Assembly (NCBI GenBank): GCA_911728455.2 | Contig: OU452223.1 | Span: 6,966,174 to 7,030,173, forward strand | DNA: 64,000 bases | DNA from: Marthasterias glacialis | Taxonomy: Eukaryota > Echinodermata > Asteroidea > Forcipulatida > Asteriidae | Direction: 5' to 3' | Notes under the pieces: generated by a model | The model's input: the letters and a program-made list of their open reading frames with translations, nothing else | Database searches by the model: none | What the model was told of the DNA's origin: nothing | Program-made: the position numbers and the translations under genes | Shown here: in pieces, positions 1 to 10,923 of the stretch | How the letters are laid out: each line of letters starts with the position of its first letter | How positions within the stretch are numbered: position 1 is the stretch's first letter

Positions 1-769
1 GGCCGAGAAATTTGTATAGTTTGGTGAGAGTTGCTGGTTGTGGAAAATCACGAATAGCACTGACCTTTCCAGCAAGTGGGCGTACTCCGTGACGGTCGAC
101 TTGATAGCCAAGGAATTATAGTGACTCTAAGCCGAACATACATTTGGAAGGGTTGATGATAACGCCATATTGGTTGAGGCGTTCAAAGAGCAAACGAAGG
201 TGCGTCTTATGTTGTTCAGCCTCTAAACTAGCGATTAGAAGATCATCGATATATGCATAGCAAAAGTCCAAACCTCTCGTTACTTCGTCAATAAAACGTT
301 AAAATGTTTGGGCAGCATTGCGTAAACCAAGCGGCATGCTTACAAACTCATAGAGTCCAAATGGAGTGGTGATGGCTGTTTTTGAGATGTCCTCCGGTGC
401 AACAGGAATTTGATGGTACGCTCTGACGAGGTCGATTTTGGAAAATACAGTTGCACCATGAAGAGATGCTGTAAAATCCTGTATGTGTGGTACGGGGTAC
501 CGGTCGGGTACAGTGGCCTGGTTGAGTGCGCGATAGTTTCCTCATGGTCGCCAATCTCCGGGTTGCTTTTTGCGGACCATGTGAAATGGGGAAGACCAGT
601 TACTGCTTGATGGTCGCACAATACCCAAGTCCATCATGTGTTGAAATTCATTTTTGGCAACATGAAGTCGGTCTGGTGCAAGACGACGGGGACATGCCGC
701 TGTTGGTGGGCCTGTGGTAACAATGTGATTTTTGACACTGTGCTTGACAGGAAAGTGCAAGTAGGCCAA
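1..769 (-). pseudogene. Ty3/gypsy-type reverse transcriptase remnant
   Basis: Fragment of a retrotransposon pol gene that would copy element RNA into DNA. Reading leftward from 769, one frame gives the RT N-terminal block (RRLAPDRL, then LGIVRPSSSNWSSP, ending GDWRP near 542). A second frame, about 545-300, gives the block with [27 protein letters not shown] and [11 protein letters not shown]. The catalytic YIDD box (AYIDDLLIAS) lies at about 225-258, followed by the thumb-side block (NPSKCMFG), a stop near 117, and FLGYQVDRHGVRPL to the window edge. The block order and YIDD box are typical of Ty3/gypsy RT. Frame changes and stops make it inactive. RNase H and integrase would lie left of position 1. 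No LTR is visible on the 5' side (above 770). Confidence 0.88.
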
Positions 770-906
770 AATTGGAATATGATGATAAAAACTTTAAAAC
801 ATGATAATTATAAAGTATTTAAAGAAAATTGAAAATAAGTACATGTAATATGACAAACGTGTCCATAACTGTTCATTGTTTCGGAACGCTACAATTCATT
901 TCTACC

Positions 907-1380
907 CAGCACTGCCCGGCCAAAAGAGTCTGAGTACTAGAAACTGACCGTTACATTTGGGTTATTTGAAATGTGTGTTATACATGACAAAATGTTAAAT
1001 TTTAATAAAATAGATAAAAAATAAAAGGACCCAAATGGCCAGGTCAAGCTGACCATAGAAGTGTTCCTAGGACCCTTCTATTTTCATCTGTATCCAGCAC
1101 TGCCCGGCCAAAAGGGTTGGAGTACTAGAAACTGGCCGTTACATTTGGGATTAGTAAAATGTGTATTCTATTATTATTACATTAAATATTAAACACACAA
1201 CAAAAATGTTAAATATAATTAATATAATAAAATAAAAAATAGAAACTTAAGAAGGACCCAAAAGGGCTGGGTCAAACTGACCATTGAGGTGTTCCTTGGA
1301 CACCCCAGTATACATCTGCTCCTAGTTCTAGTAATAGTGCCCGGCCAAAAGGGTCTGACCACCAGAAACTGACCGTGTAT
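907..1380. repeat. Tandem repeat, period about 188 bp or more, three copies
   Basis: The block containing GCCCGGCCAAAAG, then CTAGAAACTG and CCGTTACATTTGGG recurs at about 907, 1095 and 1337. It is followed each time by an AT-rich stretch and a GGACCCAAA..GGTCAA..TGACCAT segment. The third copy is more diverged and longer. No coding content. Confidence 0.8.
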
Positions 1381-1396
1381 TTTCCCCTTAGTTAGA

Positions 1397-1512
1397 ACTG
1401 TGTACAAAACTGAATGTCAAACTGGTTTCCCATAGAACTGTGTGCAAAACTGAATGTCAAACTGGTTTCCCATAGGACTGTGTACAAAACTGCATGTCAA
1501 ACTGGTTTCTTG
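1397..1512. repeat. 40-bp tandem repeat, three copies
   Basis: The unit beginning ACTGTGTACAAAACTG and ending GGTTTCCCATAG starts at 1397, 1437 and 1477, with one or two substitutions between copies. Confidence 0.85.
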
Positions 1513-1603
1513 TTTGACATTCGAATGTCCAACGTCGAACGTCAAATAAGTAACCAACTTCACGCCGGTTGGACGTGTGGGTAAGGATCAGCAGAGGTAC
1601 ATG

Positions 1604-1630
1604 CATGGAGGTAGAATTTCTACCTCCATG
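1604..1630. repeat. Short palindrome
   Basis: CATGGAGGTAGAA and TTCTACCTCCATG face each other with almost no spacer, a near-perfect 27-bp inverted repeat. Likely a small hairpin, function unknown. Confidence 0.7.
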
Positions 1631-1639
1631 GTAGATATC

Positions 1640-2307
1640 ATACATGTATCGATATGTCAAAATCCGTCAGCCACACTGGTTGGGCAACGTTGTTTGTGCC
1701 CGCTGTGACTTCACATTTGTTTCGTTCCTGATACTCCTACTTTCCGATGGAATGCTACTGATAATAAAACTTACCGATGGAATGCTACTTTACCAATACT
1801 ACTACTAGTCGATCTCCGGATTGCTGGAATTTGTCAGAAATGAGTTGCACTTAAATTTGGTTGGAAAATTAAATGCTTTTTGAGAGTATGTTCGTGCTCT
1901 ATACAACATAATGTAACTGTTTTGGGAAAGTCGTAAACACGTTTTCATAATTGGGGTTCACATTACTTTTTAGAGTTATTTTAACAAGGGTTCGACCGCC
2001 AGTCTTAAAATTTGGGCTCGACAGTCACACTTTGTCGGGTTGCATTCAGGGGGGAAACCATAGAATAGACCGATTGCGCGACCTACGTCATGTGACCCCT
2101 GTTGGGTTAAAAATGTAAACACACACGTAATCCTCCCTAGGAAAGGGTGGTACGGTACACGAGGATTAATGCATTTAGTTAATTCGATCGATGTTTTTTT
2201 TGCTCGAAATCTGTGAAACATATTCCAGAGTTTGTACCAAAGACCTTCAAGTGGCTGAATAAAGCCAGTAAGGACAGTTCCAGCAAGTCTTGAAAATTGT
2301 AAACCGT
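1640..2307. other. Non-coding interval with foldback-family core
   Basis: No credible gene. About 2069-2120 (GACCGATTGCGCGAC, then TGTGACCCCTG) resembles, in reverse complement, the centre of the palindromic element at 12931-13735. It may be a piece of the same family. Confidence 0.4.
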
Positions 2308-2880
2308 ATAAATGTGCACGATGTAGCGCACGACGGAACGTTAGGCCAGACGACCGCGATCACCACACACTTTCAACACAAAAAATTCAAAGTTTTGAAG
2401 CTGAAATCCTCCAAAGAAATTGCTTTCCAAAACTGTGTGTTCCTTTGCCTATTTGGAATTCTGCAAGGCTAGGTATTAATGCTCACTTTTCCAACGTTCT
2501 TTACTTTTTTTTGCAGTGATTTAGTCCAACATTACAAACAAAATAACACACGGGTGGCTACATAATAGTCGTCCGACGCCGGTAGTGCATGTCTAAAAAA
2601 CCTCTTTTTAGTAGAATTCTGTTAAATTATGAAACAGAGATGTGATATAAATTAATGCCACAACATACTACTTTAAATCAAGGGGCTGATTAACTAATTC
2701 ATCGCTTAACGATGTGTGAGCGCACGACGGAACGTTAGGCCAGACGACCGTGATCACCACACACTTTTCAACACAAAAAAATTCAAAGTTTTGAAGTGAA
2801 ATCCTCCAAAGAAATTGCTTTCCAAAACTGTGTGATTCCTTTGCCTATTTGAAATTCTGCAAGGCTAGGTATTAATGTAG
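2308..2880. mobile_element. Foldback-family element: one long arm plus a partial second copy
   Basis: 2308-2712 matches, in the opposite orientation, the right arm of the palindromic element at 12931-13735: GTGCACGATG, GGCCAGACGACCG, then the CACACGGGTGGCTAC block and the GGGGCTGATTAACTAATTCATCG block. At about 2718 the outer part (GCGCACGACGGAACGTTAGG to GGCTAGGTATTAATG, about 2335-2480) starts again and runs to about 2878, so part of the arm is duplicated in direct orientation. No transposase is encoded. This looks like a non-autonomous, rearranged copy. Confidence 0.7.
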
Positions 2881-3027
2881 GAGGTGTTGCTAGTTCTGGG
2901 CGTTGTGGATGATCAGCCACCCGATCCAGGGTGTCTTGCTGCACAGTTTTTTTGATGGTCTGTTGAGCAAAGTGCAAAAGTACGGAAGCGTATAGCTGCC
3001 AACATAAAAATAAATTTTCTCCCAATT

Positions 3028-3254
3028 AAGTCGTACGTACGAGATAATAAGTCGTACGTACGATATAATAAGTCGTACCTACGAGATAATAAGTCGTAAT
3101 TACGAGATAATAAGTCGTACGTACGAGATAATAAGTCGTACGTACGAGATAATAAGTCTTACGTACGAGATAATAAGTCGTACGTACGAGGTACGACTTA
3201 TTATCTCGTAATTACGAGATAATTAAGTCGTCGTACGAGATAATAAGTCGTACG
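3028..3254. repeat. 21-bp palindromic-core tandem array (array 1)
   Basis: About ten copies of a 21-bp unit made of GTCGTACGTACGAG plus ATAATAA. The core CGTACGTACG is self-complementary. Near 3190 the array flips orientation (GTACGACTTATTATCTCG), so the locus can pair with itself. Variants include GTAATTACGAG. It directly abuts the transposase gene at 3270. Confidence 0.92.
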
Positions 3255-3269
3255 GTGAAGAGGGTCAGC

Positions 3270-4773
3270 ATGGCGAACTTGACAAATGCTGTGAAATTCT
3301 ACTTCAGTTTAGGGTTTAATCATTCTGAAATTCTCGAGTGCTTGGCTCACATAAATGGAGTTGTGCTGAGTCTCCGTAGTTTACGGCGGATTCTGGCCAG
3401 TGCTCAATTATTTCGCAGGAAAAATCATTCCGATATTCTTGATGTTGCTTTATTCATAATGGAACAAGTGGAAAATTCAGGACAGTTGCATGGATATTGA
3501 ATAATGCATTTAAAATGCATACAGGAGGGATTTGTGGTGAGTCAAAATACTGTGAGACTGTTACTTCACATTATTGACCCTGAAGGTATTTCACTTCGGA
3601 AGAGACATCGATTGAGGAGAAGAACTTATACAAGTCTGGGGCCTGATTTCATGTGGCACGTCGATTCATATGACAAGTTAAAACCATACGGAATCTGCAT
3701 AAATGGTTCTATAGATGGATTTTCCAGACAGATAATTTGGATGGAGGCATTTACTACCAACAGCGACCCAGCTGTGGTTGCGAACTACTACATGAACGCT
3801 GAAAGGGTTGCCTGAAACGGGTAAGAGCAGACCGTGGTACGGAAAACTCACACATGGAGCATATGCAAACGTTTTTAAGATACGACCACCAAGATGAATA
3901 TGCTCGCAAAACTTTTCTGTACGGTTCAAGCAATCATAACCAGAGGATTGAATCCTGGTGGGGTTTCCTCCGCAAACAGTGCGGTCAATTTTGGATGAAT
4001 GTCTTCCACACCCTCAAAGATACTGGCAGTTTTTCTGGTGATTTTTTGGATAAAAATTTGATCCAGTTTTGCTTCCTGCAAATGATTCAGGTGAGATAAT
4101 TTGACGATTTTGATAAATGCACCATTCTCACGCATACGAATTTTAATGTTAAAACTTTATTTGGAGCTCGGCTTTCCCTTTCCACAATGACAGGATTGAC
4201 ATTAAAATATCCAATGTAATAATTGTTAATACAGCATTTACATAAAAAAAAACATGAAACGAACAAACAAAAAGAACAAAAACACCGAATCGGCTTTACC
4301 AATCCTACAGATTTCACCTTTAGATTGGTACTTTATTTGAAAATGGCCATAATGCCGTGATTTATTTGTTAACTGAAAACAACTCTGGTTATTCATTGTT
4401 TTTTAAGGATGAACTTGACGAAGTGGTTCAGCTTTGGAATACACATCGTATTCGCCCATACAGGAACCGGGCAAATCCCAGCGGGCGACCGGCGCTTATG
4501 TATACTCTGCCACACCTATACAGAGCTGAAAGCCACCTTTGCAGAGTCACAGATGGACAAATTCGTGTATGCCAGGCAGAATGCACCCCAAAAGGTCCAT
4601 ATCCATGTGATAAAACTGTATTCGAGTTGTGTTGTCTTCTCATGGAAGAATCAGGTTGGGACACACCGTCAAGTGTGGACAACGCAGTAGCCTTGTATAA
4701 GAGGCTTCGAAACATCATACTTACAAAAAAAATATTTAAAGTCATAAATGTTTGCAAACTACTGTATACCTAG
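3270..4773 (+). pseudogene. IS3EU-like DDE integrase-core transposase, two exons, disrupted
   Basis: Cut-and-paste transposase with an rve-type integrase fold. The N-terminus (from ATG 3270, or GTG-aligned 3255) has helix-turn-helix-like segments. The catalytic triad is complete: Asp at 3663 (MWHVDSYDKL), Asp at 3830 (RADRGTEN) and Glu at 3950 (NQRIESWW). A phase-0 intron is visible: donor CAG/GTGAGA at 4091 and acceptor TTTTTTAAG at 4407. Exon 2 continues with DELDEVVQLWNTHRIRP, SGRPALMY and a Cys-containing tail (CQAECTPKGPYPC). Damage: TGA at 3498-3500 (probably from an Arg CGA) and a frameshift near 3800 between NYYMNA and the RADRGTEN block. The family resembles integrase-like transposases annotated in fish and marine invertebrates. 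The name IS3EU is my best match from memory; the integrase fold itself is much surer. Confidence 0.82.
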
Positions 4774-5985
4774 AACTCCTTTCACACTCCCTTTTAGTTA
4801 TAATAATTCAAATCTTTATCCTGTGAAAAATCGTGCACATTATAGTGTTGTTTTATTTCGAAGAAAATTGTGAAAATGTATGTAGGCCTACATGTTCAAA
4901 CATTGTAATGAGCATAATTCAAGTTGGACCCGTATTAATGTAGTTTTCTGAATTAAAAAAACATACATCGTATTTGACACTTAGCTACATACAAGGTACA
5001 ATAATCAGACAAAACAGTTATATCTCTGATAAAGGGCCATGTGTGTTTCCCGAGAATTGCTACTTCACTCTGGGCCCTATTTCATAAAGCTATTCAAAAG
5101 AAAGACGTGCTCAGCAATCTCTTTGCTGTGCGAAAAATGAGTGGACCACCAGTTGCAGCAACGTAAACTCGATGGTTTGCTGGCACTGGTAACCTGTTTC
5201 TGCCGAGCAAAATTTTCCTGTGCTTTGTAATTATTTGTTGTGCTTGTAGACTTTATGAATTTGGGCCCTGCGTAATGACACACATTATCAGTGAAGGATC
5301 CGGGGAGGTGGGGGGAGGGGGGCGCTATGGGGGCGCCCCCATCTCCCTCCAACAAAAAAAAGACCCCCAAAAATGTCGCCGTCGCTCATAGCCACCCTGG
5401 CAAATAGGCGTTTTGATCCACCCCTGATTGTCATAGAATACTCGACGAGCTTATTTTATATGCCTTTTATTTTACAAACTTTATTCATTATCCTTGTCAA
5501 AATCTTTATCAGAATCATTGTACTATGTGCGTCTTTTATAATGTATGATGTGTTGGGGAAAAAATAAATTGAAGAGCTAATGATGATTATGATGCAGCCA
5601 AATGCAATATTTTACGGAGATCTTTTATTTGTCTACCATCATAGTCTTGGTTTCAAGTTTAATTTATTCGTGTCCTTGGCCTGCGTAAGACCCTCTTGCA
5701 AATGGGTTTTTATTGCTTCAATCTCATTTACTTACAGGAGGTGAACACCAGTAAAATAGTTCTAAATTGTTCATTCTACTTTTAAGCGTCAGTAATTGTA
5801 GTAATCTTTGACAGTACTACTACAAACCATGTGCGCGCTGTCGTTGTAGTCTTGTTTCTGGACTGTTCAACGGTTCAATGTGAACTAAAAATACGACTGA
5901 ACCAACACTAACTACTAAAAGTGAAGCACACACAAACAGCCCCCTCTAGCGACCACGGAAAAAAGGGAATGTCTTGCAGTAAGAC
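4774..5985. other. Non-coding interval downstream of the transposase
   Basis: AT-rich and without a credible gene. It contains the MITE-like element at 5072-5269. A G-rich then A-rich stretch at 5290-5365 is low complexity. The remainder up to array 2 shows nothing recognisable. Confidence 0.5.
5072..5269. mobile_element. Small terminal-inverted-repeat element (MITE-like), about 200 bp
   Basis: The left end GGGCCCTATTTCATAAAGC and the right end GACTTTATGAATTTGGGCCC are imperfect inverted repeats. A related end (GGCCCAATTTCATAGAGCTG) recurs at about 61077, so this is a dispersed family. No coding capacity. Confidence 0.7.
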
Positions 5986-6127
5986 TATTATCTCGTACGT
6001 ACGACTTAATTATCTCGTAATTACGACTTAATTATCTCGTACGTACGACTTATTATCTCGTAATTACGAGATAATAAGTCGTACGTACGACTTATTATCT
6101 CGTACGTACGACTTGTTATCTCGTACG
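5986..6127. repeat. 21-bp palindromic-core tandem array (array 2)
   Basis: Same unit as at 3028-3254, mostly read as TTATCTCGTACGTACGACTT, with at least one orientation flip around 6055-6090. With array 1 it brackets the transposase region. Confidence 0.9.
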
Positions 6128-8335
6128 GATATGAATTTGTCTTGCACAAAATTGTATTACTATATTTATTTCCCACACAAAATGCATCCTCCACGTACAA
6201 AGTAAAAATGCACCCTCTCACACAGCGCGCGCGGCCCCCCACACAGCACTGTCACAAACAAGGCCAATACCATTGTGCCGACGGGGAGGTTCTAGCCATT
6301 GGGTAAAATGAGGGGAGAAACAATAAACGGAATAATTTTAGCCAATAACGTTTTCATTCCTTTAGCACCAAACGGTTCATTTAATTCATCTTAAGTGAAA
6401 TGTAATTAACATGTTAAAAATTGCACAGAACAATAATGCATAAATAACTCAATCTTTCTGTACAAAGAATCTTTGTTTACCATAGCTTTCATATTAGCAG
6501 AAATTTAACCTTTTGAAGTAATTCATTTGTATTACATTATTGAACAACATTTAAAAAGATTAAAACATCCTAAAATGAAGTGAATTGATTGTCCGGCAGG
6601 AATTTTTCAAAAGAACTAATGAAAACATTTTAACAAATTCTTGAACTTGAAAACAGTGATATTCTTCGTTTATAGATTCAAACTTTGAGAACGTACAATT
6701 AACAAATTTTATAAAAACAGCAGGCATACAATCATATTTGAAATTACCATTGATCAAGTAACTCATTTTCACTAGTCTTATTGGAAAACAGAGTGGAAAA
6801 ACATATGGGCCTTGTGGGAGCCTATAACATTTTCATTTTGTTACTTTTCTTAAATCTGTTCTTCATTCTCATGTAGTCTCTCTCCAATAATGTCCAATCT
6901 TCAAAGTTTAGCTGTAGGCCGTTTATCATCTTTCACAAACCACCCACTTTGACTTTGAGGTACCACGTCCTCCCCTTTATAGCTGGCGATAATCAGGTTT
7001 TGGGTTCTTCCGTAATTCCATCTAAAGAAAAAATAACATGAACACAACAAAATTACTGGTATAAAAATAAAATTTACTTATCACATTTTTTTTTGATACA
7101 AAATTGAATAAAAGATTTGTTCATTATGCTTGTTCCGCAATGAAATTTGTTAAGCCTAAGCCTATTAAATCCTAAGGCTAAGCTCAGTAGTCCATAGATA
7201 ATGTTACTTGAAATGTGGCCTGAAACAACTAATTCTCTCGATATGAATTCAGTTTTAAAGGTTAATGGATTTGTCTTCAATTGAAAATACATGAGGGGAA
7301 ATTTGTTGTGTTTGGCAGCAAAAGTGTGGTGGCTGCATGGTAATTATATTTTTATATAAATGAAAAATTCAAATAAATAATGACCCTGACCCTCAGGTTA
7401 GTTTGTTGAAAAGAAATAGGAAATGTACACAATTTTCTGGAAATAGACACAAAATGTGAATTGTTATTCCATAAATTATTATCACAGTCATCAATAACAT
7501 AAACAGAACTAACAGTCATGACGGTTGTGCGATCTTGATAAAGTGCGTGTTAAAAGTAGGTCATACCCAAAGCGAAATGGAATGGTCAAACAAAACTTTT
7601 CAGGCTCACTGTGCAAGCTTGTGGATTGCAGACCAAACTTTGTACCGTATTTCTTTTACTCTTACTAAAGATTAAGGAACATCAATAACCAAATGAATAT
7701 CAAAATATAATCTACAAGTTTTCAGCTTTCTTACCATATAACTAAATATACAATTGGTAGACTCAACGAGGAGAAACTTACCTAAATACGGAGAGCTACT
7801 ACCATGTCTGTCAGTGCAGTTTTATCACGAAACGTGTGTGATCAATATGCGGTTTTACGTTTCTAAAATAAGTTTTGGTTGGTCAAGAAATAGTTATCGT
7901 CAAAGTGCCGGTGGTTAATGTTGACCAATTGCAATGAGTTTTGGAATAGTAATAGGCAAGGCTTGGTAATTTCGTATCCCGCGCGAACGGAACGTTTCGT
8001 CACAATGGTTGCCGAGTTACAAGAGAACATGCAGTATGATTGCGAGATATTTCGAGGGCACATTTTGTGCTTTGCACGCGGGAGTATGGGCAGAGGAAAA
8101 CGGTTTTCTCTTTAACTTTGACGAAATGCCGGGGACAAATATATTCAAAAAAACAAACAATTTATATGATAGAATAGTGTACAAATCAAACTGTCTGAAG
8201 GAGAACGAACGAAAATGATAGCATAAGCGGTTGATTTGTTATGACAAGATCTTGTCAAAAAAGTGGCCTTTATTTCCTTCTTTTTGTCGTTTTGCGCTCG
8301 CGCGCTGTGTGTGTGGCCGCGCAGTTCGTTAAGTT
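6128..8335. other. AT-rich interval between arrays 2 and 3
   Basis: No credible gene. GC-rich blocks next to each array are similar in inverted orientation (GCGCGCGCGGCCCCCC at about 6225; GCGCGCTGTGTGTGTGGCCG at about 8300). This suggests a non-autonomous element bounded by the arrays. The interior is AT-rich unique-looking sequence. Confidence 0.45.
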
Positions 8336-8400
8336 GACTTATTATCTCGTACGTACGACTTATTATCTCGTACGTACGACTTATTATCTCGTACGTACGT
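8336..8400. repeat. 21-bp palindromic-core tandem array (array 3)
   Basis: Three copies of the same unit in the TTATCTCGTACGTACGACTT orientation. Confidence 0.9.
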
Positions 8401-8479
8401 TGGTGCATATACTGATATGAGAGTGACATAAGACCCCTTACTTATTGGAAGCCTCAGTACGATTAGCCTGTCTGATAGT

Positions 8480-8778
8480 TGGTTGTTCTGACATACGATC
8501 TGCAATCTGATTTGCAACAGCACTAAGCAACACCAGATGTTCCTTTTTTCTGGTCAGCGGTAGTTCCAGACCAGAAAAACGTGTGGCTTTTCTCTCGCAG
8601 CATTCGACAAACTACATCACTGACCATTTTCAAGAGGGAACTGAAAACACATTTGTTCGCATAAATTCACTTAATTCCATCTTTCTTCATTTTTGTATTG
8701 TTCTTTTTGTGTAGGCGCCTTGATCGGGTTTCTGGAAAAGTGCGCATAATAAATTTATATTATTATTATTATTATTAG
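8480..8778 (+). mobile_element. 3' end of a non-LTR retrotransposon with (ATT)n tail
   Basis: One frame reads VWLFSRS, then TIFKRELKTHLFA and a stop near 8664. This matches in style the C-terminus of the L2-like LINE ending at 28569 (FKNGLRTHLFQ). A short 3' UTR follows and ends in TATTATTATTATTATTA at about 8757-8777, a microsatellite tail typical of L2/CR1-type LINEs. The 5' part is missing. Confidence 0.7.
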
Positions 8779-9400
8779 TTGACCTGTGCCACTGAGGCGT
8801 ACTTCCGAGAGTGCTGCGATATCAATTTGATATCTGTCAAGTTCTTTCGCAACAAGTGCTGTGCGTCTCCTAGGACGATCGGGACGATCAAGCATTGTGC
8901 GAATATTCCAAGATCCAAGAGTAAGTTGTTTTTTTCGTTTGCTTCTTCCCACAAATTAGAGCCCCGTTGGCCGTGGGATGCCAGCCAGGGGAAATAGAGC
9001 ATGCCTTGTTTAACCCACCTTTTCTAGGGTCGTCCTCAGATTGAGGCAGGCGGGGCCTCCCTGAAAAAAAGGGCCGCATCACCAGAGAAGGACCTCATCC
9101 GTCCGATGCTCCATGCGAGCGAATACGACCATCACTCTCTGGCCGCTCACGTCAGACGTCATGATGGTGAGACCAGGATAGACGGTATCTCGACTATGCT
9201 CTCGAACCATCTCAGTTGCCCTGCTGCCAGCAACGAATGTTACCAGTTCACCCATGGCTGGGGGTTTGAAATCAGAGTTTTCCTTCTCCTAGGTGGGCTG
9301 CCTTCCATGGCTTACGAGCCCCACCTGCCCCGGAGCAATCTGGATTTAAAGGTGCACACCGGCTTCGTTGGGCTATTTGGGCTACAAAATAGGCTAACAT
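8778..9400 (-). mobile_element. 5' end of a second LINE: AP-endonuclease start and 5' UTR
   Basis: On the minus strand a start codon at 8950-8952 opens a frame encoding LGSWNIRTMLDRPDRPRRR, then DIAALSEVRLSGTGQL. This is the first block of an apurinic-type endonuclease of a non-LTR retrotransposon, the kind often annotated as craniofacial development protein 2-like. The endonuclease nicks target DNA to prime reverse transcription. The frame is cut after about 58 codons by the (ATT)n tail of the LINE at 8480-8778, so everything downstream is lost. The sequence to about 9400 fits a structured GC-rich 5' UTR (inference). The clade is unresolved. Confidence 0.72.
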
Positions 9401-9490
9401 TATGACTTCAAAGGTCTTTCAGGAATGGAGAAGAACGGTTCCTAAAAGAAACCATCAAATTTTGCCGTTTTCGAGCATTTTTCAAAAAAC

Positions 9491-9526
9491 GATTTATCCG
9501 AACCAAAAAAGTGGTTCGGATAAATC
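9491..9526. repeat. Perfect 15-bp hairpin
   Basis: GATTTATCCGAACCA at 9491-9505 and TGGTTCGGATAAATC at 9512-9526 are exact reverse complements around a 6-base loop. Confidence 0.9.
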
Positions 9527-9792
9527 ACGTGATCTTCGGAGTTAGTTTTACTTCCAGCCGTATAAAAGTAAATTACTGAACAAAATGTAAATCTTTTTTT
9601 TTTTTACAATTATTCATGAGTATTTGACAAAAAAGACTTATGTATTCAGATTATTGATACAATTTGTAAATAATGATGAAAAATCGAACGTAATATTCGC
9701 ATTCAGAGAGTCCGTGCAACCGAAGTGTGTCTTCGGCGCACCAGCGTGGGAGCTAGCGGAACGTAAACCTTGGGGGCATATCCCGTACAGCT

Positions 9793-10923
9793 GGTGTCGC
9801 ATGCAATTATGTCCTCTATGCGATACTATCCGGCGGACATTATTGCATATGCAATACCGTCCGCCGGACGATTTTGCATATGCAATTGTGTCCGCCCGGA
9901 CGCTGCTGCATAATGCAATTGTGTCCGCCCAGACACATTTGCATATGCAATCGTGTTCGCCACCGTGCAAAACGGTCCTCGAAGACTATGTTCAATATTC
10001 GGCAAAAACAAGCCCCAGGCACGGCGGGCCCGTGGAAATTTTGCTTGTCCATGACACCCCCGGGTTATGTTTATAAATATGTCAAAAGATTTAAAACAGA
10101 AGAAAAACTAAAGCGCTGAAACCATTGCAGTAAGCTGCAATCATAATACATGAATATTCATGCCGCACATGTGCATACATACGTTCAGTGCATGCACGCT
10201 CGCTGACGCACAATGTACATGTATGTCGGACGGTTTTGCATAGCCCCGGAAACGATTGCATATGCAAAAGTGTCCGGAGCGAACAGTATTGCATGGCGGA
10301 CACAATTGCATCTGACACCGGTGCAGTGTCTCGTGGGGCCATAGAGACAAAACCCGGGACATGTACTCCCCAGCTTGCCGGTGTCAGATGCAATTGTGTC
10401 CGCCATGCAATACTGTCCGCTCCGGACACTTTTGCATATGCAATCGTGTCCGGGGCTATGCAAAACCGTCCGACGTACATGCTTATGTAATTTATGTGTG
10501 TAAGCGAGGTCGAGCGCGCATGCACTGAACGTAAGTATGCACATGACTGCAGCATGAATATTCATGTATTATGATTGCACCTTACTGCAACGGTTTCAGC
10601 GCTTTATTTTTTCTTCTATTTTAAATCTTTTGACATATTTATCAACATAACCCGGGGGTGTCATGGACAAGCAAAATTTCCACGGGCCCGCCGTGCCTGG
10701 GGCTTGTTTTCGCCGAATATTTGACCATAGGCTTCGAGGACCGTTTTGCACGGTGGCGGACACGATTGCATATGCAAATGTGTACAGGCGGACACAATTG
10801 CATTATGCAGCAGCGTCCGGGCGGACACGATTGCATATGCAAAATCGTCCGGCGGACGGTATTGCATATGCAATAATGTCCGCCGGATAGTATTGCATAG
10901 AGGACACAATTGCATGCGACACC
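9793..10923. mobile_element. 1.13-kb near-perfect palindrome (foldback element) rich in TTGCATATGCAA motifs
   Basis: The left arm, 9793-10320, and the right arm, 10378-10923, are reverse complements over almost their full length, with a spacer of about 57 bp. Outer ends are GGTGTCGCATGCAATT and AATTGCATGCGACACC. Inner ends are CTGACACCGG and CCGGTGTCAG. Each arm carries many GCATATGCAA or GCATNNTGCAATT boxes separated by GTCC/GGAC motifs, plus ATGAATATTCAT. Differences between arms are scattered single bases. All open frames here are palindrome artefacts and no transposase is present. Probably a non-autonomous DNA transposon or foldback. Confidence 0.9.
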
